Shown here: in pieces, positions 1 through 7,016 of the stretch | Position numbering within the stretch: position 1 is the stretch's first letter | Layout: the number at the start of each line of letters is the position of its first letter | DNA from: Ruminococcus sp. | GTDB taxonomy: Bacteria > Bacillota > Clostridia > Oscillospirales > Ruminococcaceae | DNA: 19,884 bases | Direction: 5' to 3' | Assembly (NCBI GenBank): GCA_024697705.1 | Contig: JAILFF010000053.1 | Location: 1 to 19,884 of the forward strand | Notes under the pieces: model-generated | The model's input: only the letters and a program-made list of their open reading frames with translations | What the model was told of the DNA's origin: nothing | Databases searched by the model: none | Translations under genes and position numbers: made by a program

Positions 1-1
1 G

Positions 2-1057
2 GACAGCGACGGCTTCCCGATGGGAGCCATGAAAGGCTATTTCCAGCCGATCGACAACTATATTGATCTCAGCTCCCCGATCTGGAGCAACCCCGGCACA
101 AAGACCACAATGGATAAATTAAAATTCGAGGGCAATCATTACATTGCCGCGACCGGTTCGTACCCTAACATCATCTGCATATACAACAAAAAGACGATAA
201 GGGATAACGGACTTGAAGACCCCGCCGAGCTTTACAGGAACGACCGGTGGACATGGAGCAAATTCAAGGAGATGTGCGAGAAATTCACCGATCCCGGCTC
301 TGAAAAGTTCGCGCTGGACGGCTACTGGTTCAACCAGGGTATCAACAGCTCAGTGGGCGTTCCCATCATCGGTCTTGACGAAAAGGGCAAAGCTCTCAGC
401 AATCTTGAATCTCCCGAGGTAAGAAAGGCGCAGGATTTCCTCTCCGAGCTCGAAAAGGCAAAGGTCTATTTTGACCGCACCACTCACGACAGCTTATCAA
501 GAGGAAGCGGAGCTACCGGCGAGGGCATGGCAGAGGGACTTACTCTCTTCTATCCCTGCGGTATGTGGGCTATCGAGAATTCTCCCGAAAATACCGCTTT
601 ATTCGGCGATGTTGAGGCAGGCGATATCATGTTCGTTCCGATGCCCCGTGCCGACGACGGCGATAAGTATTATATCGACGCACGTATCGACAACGGATAC
701 CTCCTTGTCAAGAACGCGCCGAACCCCGAAGGCTTTGCCGCTCTGATGAACTGCGTGCAGCTTGCCGCACACAGCGACTCGGCTATCGACGTTTCAACCG
801 ATCAGCTCAAAAACACCTATAAGTGGAACGATGAAATGATCGAGATGAAAAATCAGGTCAACGAGCTTTGTGAGCAGACTCCGGTATTCGATTTCAGCAA
901 CGCTGTAAGCCCGGAAGTTTACAACATCACCAACGAGGTCAAGTACGCCACCGTCAACGGTACCATGTCAAGAGACTGGGACACCGTTATCTCGGAATAC
1001 AACGACAGACTGAATTTCGAGCTTGAAAAAGCTAATTCTCAGATCCCCGAATTCTGA
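2..1057 (+). CDS. ABC transporter extracellular solute-binding protein (family 1), 5' partial
   Basis: The reading frame is open to the left window edge, so the true start, signal peptide and lipobox are outside and 351 residues are visible. The sequence resembles the C-terminal two thirds of a family 1 (sugar/oligosaccharide type) solute-binding protein. It has a Tyr-Asn-Lys-Lys stretch after a beta-strand run, Trp-Thr-Trp and Trp-Phe-Asn aromatic clusters typical of carbohydrate pockets, and a 'YLLVKNAPNPEGFAALMN' segment like the hinge/lid region of this family. The product would bind a ligand outside the membrane and deliver it to an ABC permease, but no permease or ATPase gene is in view. 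The gene ends just before a strong terminator, so it is the last gene of its transcript. The family call is fairly secure; the ligand cannot be told. Confidence 0.75.
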   Translation, partial: DSDGFPMGAMKGYFQPIDNYIDLSSPIWSNPGTKTTMDKLKFEGNHYIAATGSYPNIICIYNKKTIRDNGLEDPAELYRNDRWTWSKFKEMCEKFTDPGSEKFALDGYWFNQGINSSVGVPIIGLDEKGKALSNLESPEVRKAQDFLSELEKAKVYFDRTTHDSLSRGSGATGEGMAEGLTLFYPCGMWAIENSPENTALFGDVEAGDIMFVPMPRADDGDKYYIDARIDNGYLLVKNAPNPEGFAALMNCVQLAAHSDSAIDVSTDQLKNTYKWNDEMIEMKNQVNELCEQTPVFDFSNAVSPEVYNITNEVKYATVNGTMSRDWDTVISEYNDRLNFELEKANSQIPEF

Positions 1058-1081
1058 TAAATCATTCCGATAAAAAAACAG

Positions 1082-1110
1082 AGACCTCCGAAGCATTTTC
1101 GGAGGTCTTT
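1082..1110. terminator. Bidirectional intrinsic terminator between convergent genes
   Basis: An 11-bp perfect stem (1082-1092 with 1098-1108, AGACCTCCGAA / TTCGGAGGTCT) has a 5-nt loop. It is flanked by an A-run on the left (1072-1078) and T's on the right, so it can end both the solute-binding gene (+) and the DHH phosphoesterase gene (-). Confidence 0.85.
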
Positions 1111-1116
1111 TGTCAA

Positions 1117-2049
1117 TTAAACCGGTATCTTGCCGTTTATCTTATCGATGATGACGGGCAGCTCCGCGTCGATCTTGTCGTTGTCGATCTGGCAGGTTCC
1201 CGCGTTCTTGTGACCACCGCCGCCGTATGACAGGCAAAGCTCGCCGATATCGAAATCGGAGCTTCTGTTGACAATGGACTTGCCGATCATGACAGCCGTA
1301 TTCTGCTTGCGGAAGCCCCACACAACGTGTACGGAGATCTCAACCTCGGGCCACATGGCATATACCATAAAGCGGTTGCCCGCGTAGATGGTCTCCTCGT
1401 TTCTCAGGTCGATGATAGCCGTCGTGCCATCTATCCTCGTAATGCGCCTTAACTGCTCCTTGAAAAGCTCCTGCTGCTCGAAATACAGGTCTACACGCTC
1501 CTTGACGTCGGGCAGCTGCAAGACCTCGTCAATGCTGTGATTTACGCAAAAATCAATAAGCTGCATCATAAGGTCGTAGTTTGAGATGCGGAAATTATGG
1601 AATCTTCCGAGACCCGTTCTCGCGTCCATAAGGAAGTTCATCAGCACCCAGCCCGTCGGATTCAGTATCTCGTCCTTGGTGAAATCGGCGCTGTCGCCTT
1701 TATCAACTGCGTCCATGATCTCTTCGGAAACGCTGTGGAAGACCATCTCCGCGCCGTAGTAATCGTAAACTACTCTCGCGGCGGACTTTGCGTTCTTGTC
1801 TATGATATATTTTCCGAGATAATCCTCCAGCTTGTTTCTGATAAGCTCGCTCTCATGGTGGTCGAAAGCAAGACCTACTCTCTTGTCAAAGGGAAGGTTG
1901 GTGGTAATATCGTCTTCGGTAAGCTCTATCTTTCCGTCCTGAACGTCCTTGGGGTGAACGAACTTGATCTCGTCGATAATGCCAAGCTCATTGAGCAGCA
2001 TAGCGCAGACAAGACCGTCAAAATCACTTCTCGTTACAAGTCTTCTCAT
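1117..2049 (-). CDS. DHH/DHHA1 family phosphoesterase
   Basis: A 310-residue protein with both halves of the DHH superfamily. The N-terminal DHH domain has the metal-binding Asp pair in SDFDG (D9, D11) and the name-giving DHH at 63-65, in AFDHHE. The C-terminal DHHA1 domain has the Gly-rich SYGGGGHKNAGTC motif near residues 276-288. The family hydrolyses phosphodiester or phosphoanhydride bonds (NrnA-like nanoRNase/pAp phosphatase, cyclic dinucleotide or polyphosphate substrates) with Mn2+. The exact substrate is not readable from sequence. There is no signal peptide, so it is cytoplasmic. The start is set by a GGAGG site 8 nt upstream. A consensus promoter lies about 230 nt upstream, and a MITE-like insertion sits in the leader between promoter and ribosome binding site, so the mRNA should carry a long hairpin. 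Confidence 0.85.
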   Translation of the reverse strand: MRRLVTRSDFDGLVCAMLLNELGIIDEIKFVHPKDVQDGKIELTEDDITTNLPFDKRVGLAFDHHESELIRNKLEDYLGKYIIDKNAKSAARVVYDYYGAEMVFHSVSEEIMDAVDKGDSADFTKDEILNPTGWVLMNFLMDARTGLGRFHNFRISNYDLMMQLIDFCVNHSIDEVLQLPDVKERVDLYFEQQELFKEQLRRITRIDGTTAIIDLRNEETIYAGNRFMVYAMWPEVEISVHVVWGFRKQNTAVMIGKSIVNRSSDFDIGELCLSYGGGGHKNAGTCQIDNDKIDAELPVIIDKINGKIPV

Positions 2050-2071
2050 TTTGATTCCTCCGTTTTTATTA

Positions 2072-2225
2072 GACTTCCTCGGAAACTAAAGTGCGCCGCA
2101 TGGCAAAAGATTTTGCCGTGATGCAAGGCGGACGACGAAAGCGGGCTGGCGCCCGGTGAGGAGGACAACGCAGCAGCACGGTAAAAGATTTTGTCATGCA
2201 GTGTGATTTAGTTTCCGAGGAAGGC
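2072..2225. mobile_element. MITE-like element with terminal inverted repeats and 5-bp target duplication
   Basis: A 154-bp segment has 19-nt terminal inverted repeats (2072-2090 and 2207-2225) matching at 18 of 19 positions; CTTCCTCGGAAACTAAA is perfect on both ends. TATTA lies directly outside on each side (2067-2071 and 2226-2230), as expected for a 5-bp target site duplication. Inside, the two halves remain partly inverted (GCATG.CAAAA..TTTT.CCGTG), giving a long imperfect palindrome with a GC-rich apex near 2142-2154. It holds no ORF, so it is non-autonomous. It lies only 22 bp before the DHH gene start codon, inside its untranslated leader. No second copy is in this window, so repetition in the genome is inferred. 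Confidence 0.7.
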
Positions 2226-2278
2226 TATTATATTTCTCGATCAAGAAAACAGTAGTTCATTGATTAGGTTCTTAATAT

Positions 2279-2307
2279 ATTATATCAGATTTTTTTACTA
2301 ATGTCAA
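2279..2307 (-). promoter_or_regulatory. Sigma-A promoter of the DHH phosphoesterase gene
   Basis: On the minus strand, TTGACA (2307-2302) and TATAAT (2284-2279) are separated by exactly 17 nt. A TG one base before the -10 makes it an extended -10. Both hexamers are perfect consensus. The predicted start near 2272 puts the whole MITE-like element in the 5' untranslated region. Confidence 0.85.
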
Positions 2308-2354
2308 TAGATTGTCCATTATTCCCTCTGTTTTTTTTGAAATTTTGTGCAATA

Positions 2355-2960
2355 TCATTTTTTGAGAGCGTCATTTTCAGCCGAAAAGGCGCAGGGAGAT
2401 CTTTCTTCGCGGTAGTGCAGATACTCTTCAAGGGTCAGACCTCTTTCCCTTATCACCCGTGAATGAGGCAGCCCGACATAGCGGTAATGCCACGGCTCGT
2501 AAGCGATACCCGTGATATGCTCCTTCATGCGGGGATAGCGCAGTATGAACCCGAACCGAGCGGCATTTCGGCAGAGCCATATCCCTTCGGGGGTCGAAGC
2601 GAGGTCGTCCCTTGTGTCGGTACAGCCCCAAGTGGTAAAGTCGCAGGCAAGACCTGTTTCATGCTCGCTGTGACACGGGCTTGCGAGATATCGCCCCGTC
2701 AGGCGCTCCGCTTCATCGAAAGACAGCCCCTCCGACATATAATCGTGAACGCTTTTGTTCCACAGCAAACGCTGATATTCGCCCGTCCGATATCCCGAAA
2801 GAACCGCTATCGCCACTCCGTCGGCAAGAGCCGCCTTAAGCAGCTCGTTACACGCGGCGGCGGCTGATATTTCAAGAAGAACTCCTCCCGCGGGCGCAAG
2901 CTGCGGCTCACAGTCCTTCGGGACGGACGTTACCGAATCGACAAGCATCAGATGATCCAT
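2355..2960 (-). CDS. VanY-type D-alanyl-D-alanine carboxypeptidase (peptidase M15B family)
   Basis: A 201-residue protein starting at the ATG preceded by AAGGAGG with 6-nt spacing; a longer reading to 3014 has no such site. It shows the M15 zinc carboxypeptidase signature in order: SGYRT (residues 55-59), SEHETGLACD (98-107, with His100 and Asp107 as zinc ligands) and the late WHYRYVG with the third His and the general-base Glu just before it. The family removes the terminal D-Ala from peptidoglycan stem peptides. No signal peptide or membrane segment is visible, although the substrate is normally outside the membrane. It is divergent from spoIIP across 110 bp, so a role in spore wall or cell wall trimming is possible but only suggested by position. 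Confidence 0.85.
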   Translation of the reverse strand: MDHLMLVDSVTSVPKDCEPQLAPAGGVLLEISAAAACNELLKAALADGVAIAVLSGYRTGEYQRLLWNKSVHDYMSEGLSFDEAERLTGRYLASPCHSEHETGLACDFTTWGCTDTRDDLASTPEGIWLCRNAARFGFILRYPRMKEHITGIAYEPWHYRYVGLPHSRVIRERGLTLEEYLHYREERSPCAFSAENDALKK

Positions 2961-3012
2961 ATTGTTCCTCCTTCCGTTGGACAGGTATAGTGATAAAACG
3001 GCATTTTTATTC

Positions 3013-3042
3013 ATTATATGCGGGAATCATTTCTTCTGCCAC
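3013..3042 (-). promoter_or_regulatory. Possible promoter of the VanY-like gene
   Basis: On the minus strand there is a perfect TATAAT (3018-3013), with GTGGCA (3042-3037) 18 nt upstream as a 4-of-6 match to the -35 box. It is the best candidate in the short divergent region shared with spoIIP. Confidence 0.45.
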
Positions 3043-3070
3043 TGCATATTATATATCGGAGGTGAAAAAT

Positions 3071-4201
3071 ATGGAATACACAAAAAAACTTATCGGCTCC
3101 GCGCTGATACTGACCGTCTGCACGCTCGTTCCGCTGGGCGTAAGCGGCGCGTGGCGGATAATGCCCGCTGTTTCGGAGACCGTCCTGCGCACCGCGGCGG
3201 CTGAAATGGGCGGCGGTAAAGCCGCTTATGAAAACAGACAGCCGCCGCTTTCCGCAGCGCCGCACATCGGAAAGACCGCCCGCGACATCGAAGCCGCTCC
3301 CGAAGAGCTCGAGACCCATCTGCCCGAAGGAACCGAGATACCCTCTCCCCTTCCCTCACGCGAGGTGCTTGACGCCGTACCCTACCCCACGGGACTGACC
3401 TACGGCGACGGCGCTATACAGAAGCTCAATTACGGCAGATATACGGGCGAACAATATTTCGACCTCGACGGCGGCGGACAAGTCCGCAACTGCACCCTGC
3501 ATACCAATGCCGAGCTTTACGAGACAAGCCGCCTCGGCAGAGTGTTCGACATTGAAGCGGGCAGTCCCGAACCGCAGGTACTTATCTACCACACCCACAC
3601 GACCGAAAGCTTCGAGCTTGAAGAGCGCGACACCTACGACTGCGCGTTCTACGGCAAGACCACCGAACCCGACAAGAACATCACGGCGGTAGGCGACGAG
3701 ATCTGCCGAGAGCTTGAAGCCTGCGGGATTACGGTCATTCACGATACGCTCGTTCACGATTACCCGAGCTACGACGCCGCATACGATTCAAGCCGCGAGA
3801 CCGTCTCCGCGCTGCTTGAGGAATATCCGAGCATAAAGATAGCACTCGATATCCACCGTGACGGCATCGAGACAGCCGAAGGCGTGCGCCCCGCTCCGAT
3901 AGCAACGGTCGATGGAAAAGACGCGGCGCAGATAATGATAATCTCGGGCTGCGACGACGGTACGATGGATATGCCCGATTATCTGAACAATTTCCGCTTT
4001 GCCTGCGAGCTGCAATCGAAAACCGAAACGCTGTTCCCGGGGCTTACCCGCCCGATCCTTTTCGATTACCGTTTCTACAATCAAGACCTGACGGACGGCT
4101 CGCTGCTTATCGAGGTAGGCAGTCACGGCAACACCCTCGATCAGGCAAAATACACGGGCAGTCTGATAGGGCAGGCGCTCGGCAGACTTCTCACCGAATA
4201 A
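3071..4201 (+). CDS. spoIIP: Stage II sporulation protein P (septal/engulfment peptidoglycan hydrolase)
   Basis: A 376-residue protein. The N-terminus has one hydrophobic segment (about residues 7-27) that would anchor it in the mother-cell membrane, followed by a Pro/Ala-rich spacer. The hydrolase domain begins near residue 165 and has the SpoIIP motifs VLIYHTHTTESF (170-181, zinc-type His174 and His176), DIHRDG (260-265) and LIEVGSHGNTLDQA starting at 346, with Glu348 as the likely catalytic acid. In Bacillus, SpoIIP works with SpoIID and SpoIIM to thin septal peptidoglycan and drive engulfment. The start is chosen for a GGAGGTG site 7 nt upstream; an upstream in-frame start at 2990 lacks one. 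It indicates that the organism sporulates or recently descended from a sporulator. Confidence 0.9.
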   Translation: MEYTKKLIGSALILTVCTLVPLGVSGAWRIMPAVSETVLRTAAAEMGGGKAAYENRQPPLSAAPHIGKTARDIEAAPEELETHLPEGTEIPSPLPSREVLDAVPYPTGLTYGDGAIQKLNYGRYTGEQYFDLDGGGQVRNCTLHTNAELYETSRLGRVFDIEAGSPEPQVLIYHTHTTESFELEERDTYDCAFYGKTTEPDKNITAVGDEICRELEACGITVIHDTLVHDYPSYDAAYDSSRETVSALLEEYPSIKIALDIHRDGIETAEGVRPAPIATVDGKDAAQIMIISGCDDGTMDMPDYLNNFRFACELQSKTETLFPGLTRPILFDYRFYNQDLTDGSLLIEVGSHGNTLDQAKYTGSLIGQALGRLLTE

Positions 4202-4213
4202 CGGCATGAAAAA

Positions 4214-4241
4214 GAGCAGACCACTTTGTCTGCCCTTTTTT
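4214..4241. terminator. Bidirectional terminator between spoIIP and the Thr/Ser-rich lipoprotein gene
   Basis: Stem GCAGAC (4216-4221) / GTCTGC (4228-4233) with a 6-nt loop. A T6 run follows on the plus strand, and an A-rich flank on the other side reads as T's on the minus strand. It serves two convergent genes. Confidence 0.75.
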
Positions 4242-4266
4242 GATATTTCCGAAAGATCTGATAACC

Positions 4267-4974
4267 TCAGCGGATAGGTATTATCGGCAATTCAATTACT
4301 TGATTACCCGAACCGCTGTCTGAACCCGAGCTGTCATCATCGCCGATGTCGATGATCGTTTCCTCTTTCGAGCTGCTGTCCTCGTCTCCCGAGGTCGGTT
4401 CATCATATACATAATTGCCGCTGTCGGTGCTGTCGGCGGCGGGCTTTTCCTGCTTCTTCGACGAAGCGGTCGTGGTCTTCGCAGTCGTGGTCGTCTTGGG
4501 TTTGTCGGAATTCGAGGTACTCCGATCATAGGTGAAACTTCTCGAAGTGTTCACAGATTCGGTCGTCTCGGTATTTTTGTCCGAGTCGGGCGAGGGCGGG
4601 GCGATGGCAGCAGCCGATGTGGTGGTAGTGATCGTATCCGCCGCGTTGTCGAGCGACGGCGCACGGGTAGTCTCCGTCGTACTCTTCACGGGAACGCCCG
4701 GGTCTTCCACTATCTGATCGGGCAGCTTCGTTTCTATCTCATGCTTGTCACCGACGTCCGTCTTTTCCGCTGAACTGCTGTCGATAGGCGTTGCTGCCGA
4801 AAGATCGACCTCATCGGGCGCTGCCAAAGAGGAGACCGACATATCGGGCTGCTGTGCCGAAGGAGCATCATTCTTTTCGATCGTTTTGCCGCCGAATGAA
4901 CAGCCGCTCAGCGCTCCGCACAGTATCATCGCGGCAGCTGCCGACGACAAAAAGGTTTTTATATTAATCTTCAT
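4267..4974 (-). CDS. Low-complexity Thr/Ser/Asp-rich lipoprotein of unknown function
   Basis: A 235-residue protein with a lipoprotein signal peptide: charged MKINIK, an Ala/Leu core, then the lipobox LSGC with Cys25 as the lipidated residue. Almost all of the mature part is low complexity: Thr runs and Thr/Ala/Lys stretches in the middle, then acidic Ser/Asp/Gly repeats, ending with a hydrophobic tail, VIELPIIPIR. No enzymatic domain is recognisable. It would be exported and anchored to the outer face of the membrane. It follows rarA by 38 bp with its own AAGGAG site, so it can be cotranscribed with mrr and rarA but is unlikely to share their function. It could be a surface spacer or a remnant whose catalytic domain was lost. 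Confidence 0.75.
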   Translation of the reverse strand: MKINIKTFLSSAAAAMILCGALSGCSFGGKTIEKNDAPSAQQPDMSVSSLAAPDEVDLSAATPIDSSSAEKTDVGDKHEIETKLPDQIVEDPGVPVKSTTETTRAPSLDNAADTITTTTSAAAIAPPSPDSDKNTETTESVNTSRSFTYDRSTSNSDKPKTTTTAKTTTASSKKQEKPAADSTDSGNYVYDEPTSGDEDSSSKEETIIDIGDDDSSGSDSGSGNQVIELPIIPIR

Positions 4975-5012
4975 TTCGGAAAACTCCTTATCATGTATTT
5001 ATCTGTTGCCGC

Positions 5013-6281
5013 TTATTTCCGCGACTTTATCCTCGCCCAGTATTCCTTTGCAGCCTGCTCGGTCTTGTTGGGAGCGGGGCGGTAATAGACCCTGTCGGCA
5101 AGCGCGTCGGGCAAATACTGCTGCCTTACCCAGTGGTCGGGATAATCATGCGGATACAGATAATTCTGCCCTCGCTCCGCCGATTCCTCGCCGTCGAAAT
5201 GCTTGTTTTGCAGATGCCGCGGGAAATCGTTGACTCCCGTTCTTTTCAGATCGTCAAGTGCCGAATCCATCGCGAGATAAGCGCTGTTCGACTTCGGCGC
5301 CGTCGCCAGAAGTATCACCGCGTCGGCAAGGGGTATCCGCGCTTCGGGAAGCCCGAGCTGCATGGCGCTGTCCACACACGCCTTTACCACCGCAAGCGCC
5401 TGCGGATAAGCAAGCCCCACGTCCTCCGCCGCGATGACAAGCAGCCGCCTTGACAGCGATATGATGTCCCCCGCTTCGATAAGCCGCGCCGCGTAGTGTA
5501 TCGCCGCGTTCTCGTCCGAGCCGCGTATCGACTTTTGCAGCGCCGAAAGGATATCGTAATGCTGATCGCCGTCGCGGTCGTAACGCATATTGCTTCGCTG
5601 TGTGAGCTGCTCGGCGACCGATAGCGGTACGGTAAGCGCTGTGCCGTCGCTTTCGGCGCTCATAACGCAAAGCTCGACGGTGTTTACCGACTTTCTCACA
5701 TCGCCGCCACAGCCGTGCGCGATATGCTCGCACACTCCCTTGCCGAGCTTGATCTCATGCCCAAGCTCCTCCGCAAGCGCCGCAAACGCCCTTCTTATGG
5801 CGGGAAGACAATCCTCCGCCGTGACGGGCTTGAACTCAAACACCGTCGAACGGCTTATTATCGCATTGTACACATAAAAATACGGGTTCTCGGTCGTTGA
5901 CGAGATAAGCGTGATGCTGCCGTCCTCGATGTATTCAAGCAATGACTGCTGCTGCTTTTTGTTGAGATACTGTATCTCGTCGAGGTAGAGCAGCACTCCG
6001 TTCGCGCCGAAAAGCGAACGCGAATCGCCTACGACCTCCTTGATGTCCGCAGTCGAAGCGGAAGTGCCGTTGAGCTTATGGAGCGTCATGCCCGCGTTTT
6101 CGGCGATTATCCGCGCAACGGTCGTCTTGCCTACTCCCGAGGGACCGTAAAATATCATATTCGGTATCCTGCCGCCCTCGATAATCCGTCTGAGCGGTCT
6201 GCCCTCGCCGAGAAGCTCGCGCTGTCCGACCACCTCGTCAAGACTTTTCGGACGAAGCCTTTCCGCAAGCGGTATGCCCAT
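5013..6281 (-). CDS. rarA: Replication-associated recombination protein A (RarA/MgsA AAA+ ATPase)
   Basis: A 422-residue AAA+ ATPase of the clamp-loader-like RarA family. The N-terminus RLRPKSLDEVVGQ is the usual opening. Walker A is GPSGVGKTT (46-54), Walker B is LLYLDEI (98-104) with D101/E102, and sensor 1 is STTENP (128-133), preceded by the typical QQSLLEYIEDGSITLI. The C-terminal tetramerisation region ends with YLYPHDYPDHWVRQQYLPD, a family hallmark. RarA acts at stalled replication forks with SSB and the recombination machinery. Its ribosome binding site (GGAG, 9 nt before the ATG) lies in the last codons of the upstream Mrr-like gene, with only 6 bp between stop and start, so translation is probably coupled. 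Confidence 0.93.
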   Translation of the reverse strand: MGIPLAERLRPKSLDEVVGQRELLGEGRPLRRIIEGGRIPNMIFYGPSGVGKTTVARIIAENAGMTLHKLNGTSASTADIKEVVGDSRSLFGANGVLLYLDEIQYLNKKQQQSLLEYIEDGSITLISSTTENPYFYVYNAIISRSTVFEFKPVTAEDCLPAIRRAFAALAEELGHEIKLGKGVCEHIAHGCGGDVRKSVNTVELCVMSAESDGTALTVPLSVAEQLTQRSNMRYDRDGDQHYDILSALQKSIRGSDENAAIHYAARLIEAGDIISLSRRLLVIAAEDVGLAYPQALAVVKACVDSAMQLGLPEARIPLADAVILLATAPKSNSAYLAMDSALDDLKRTGVNDFPRHLQNKHFDGEESAERGQNYLYPHDYPDHWVRQQYLPDALADRVYYRPAPNKTEQAAKEYWARIKSRK

Positions 6282-6287
6282 GATCCA

Positions 6288-6959
6288 TCACTCCGTTTTT
6301 TCGATGTCGTTCATTTTTTTAAGCCATTCGGCGAGAATATCCCTGTTCCAAAGCTCGATGCCTACCGCCTCCGCAAGCTCCCTCGCGTGGGCGGTAAAGG
6401 TGCTGTTGGTCATCACTGCTCCCGCGTCACATTCGTAGTAGCCGATACCCGCGCTTATCTCCTGAACGGGTCGGGAATCGAGCCTGCGGTTGTAGCGCTT
6501 GCACTGCACTCCGTAGAGAACGCCGCCGCGCTCGGCAAGGATATCCACGCCGAAATCGCCCGAAGCCTTTGTCTGTCTGATATTCTCAAAGCCGTTTGCA
6601 AGCAGAACCGCGGCGCATATCTTCTCGAAATCGGCGCCGTCAAGCAGGTCGATATCGTCAATGTCAAGCAAGCCTTTTTTTCTGCGTCTGCGCACAAACA
6701 GAAATACCATCGCCGCGAGCAATAACAGATAGAGCACCGCCGCGCCGATCGGGTGAGCCGAAAGCTTTTCCGTGACCTCGCGGCGAAGCAGCAGCAGCGT
6801 TATCCCGACAAAGACGGCGGAGCCTGCCAGTCCCGCAAGAGTGCCTTTCGTCCCTGCAACGCCGAGAATCTTCTTCATCGGGCGGCAGAGCGTCAGTATA
6901 AACGCGATGATATCAGCCGCCGCCAGCGCCTTGCAGACAATGCCGAGAATTTCTTTCAT
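6288..6959 (-). CDS. Membrane-anchored Mrr-like restriction endonuclease-fold protein
   Basis: A 223-residue protein with three hydrophobic helices (about 12-26, 40-58 and 72-89), a basic stop-transfer run RRRRKK, then a cytoplasmic Mrr_cat domain (about 105-220). The nuclease core is visible as E112, GDFGVD (D135, D139) and VQCKRY (Q152, K154), the D-QxK arrangement of this PD-(D/E)XK subfamily. Such proteins cleave DNA, often methylated DNA. The first in-frame start is a GTG at 6971, but a promoter at 6983-7011 would leave it almost leaderless, so the ATG at 6959 is preferred. It is tightly followed by rarA, suggesting a shared job in DNA damage or foreign-DNA handling; this is inference. 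Confidence 0.85.
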   Translation of the reverse strand: MKEILGIVCKALAAADIIAFILTLCRPMKKILGVAGTKGTLAGLAGSAVFVGITLLLLRREVTEKLSAHPIGAAVLYLLLLAAMVFLFVRRRRKKGLLDIDDIDLLDGADFEKICAAVLLANGFENIRQTKASGDFGVDILAERGGVLYGVQCKRYNRRLDSRPVQEISAGIGYYECDAGAVMTNSTFTAHARELAEAVGIELWNRDILAEWLKKMNDIEKTE

Positions 6960-6982
6960 TAAGCCGTTCACCGCCCGATTAA

Positions 6983-7011
6983 ATTATATCACATCGCGCC
7001 GATTTTTGCAA
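6983..7011 (-). promoter_or_regulatory. Sigma-A promoter of the mrr-like/rarA operon
   Basis: On the minus strand TTGCAA (7011-7006), a 17-nt spacer, and TATAAT (6988-6983) with an extended TG. It begins inside the last bases of the preceding lipoprotein gene, so the nuclease/rarA unit can be transcribed independently. The short leader decides for the ATG at 6959. Confidence 0.75.
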
Positions 7012-7016
7012 GAGCT

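Noticed and set aside
3024..3052. Sigma-E type promoter for spoIIP (GAATCAT, 14 nt, CATATTAT)
   Set aside because: The -10 would place the start inside the ribosome binding site and the -35 match is poor; kept only as a shared-box observation.
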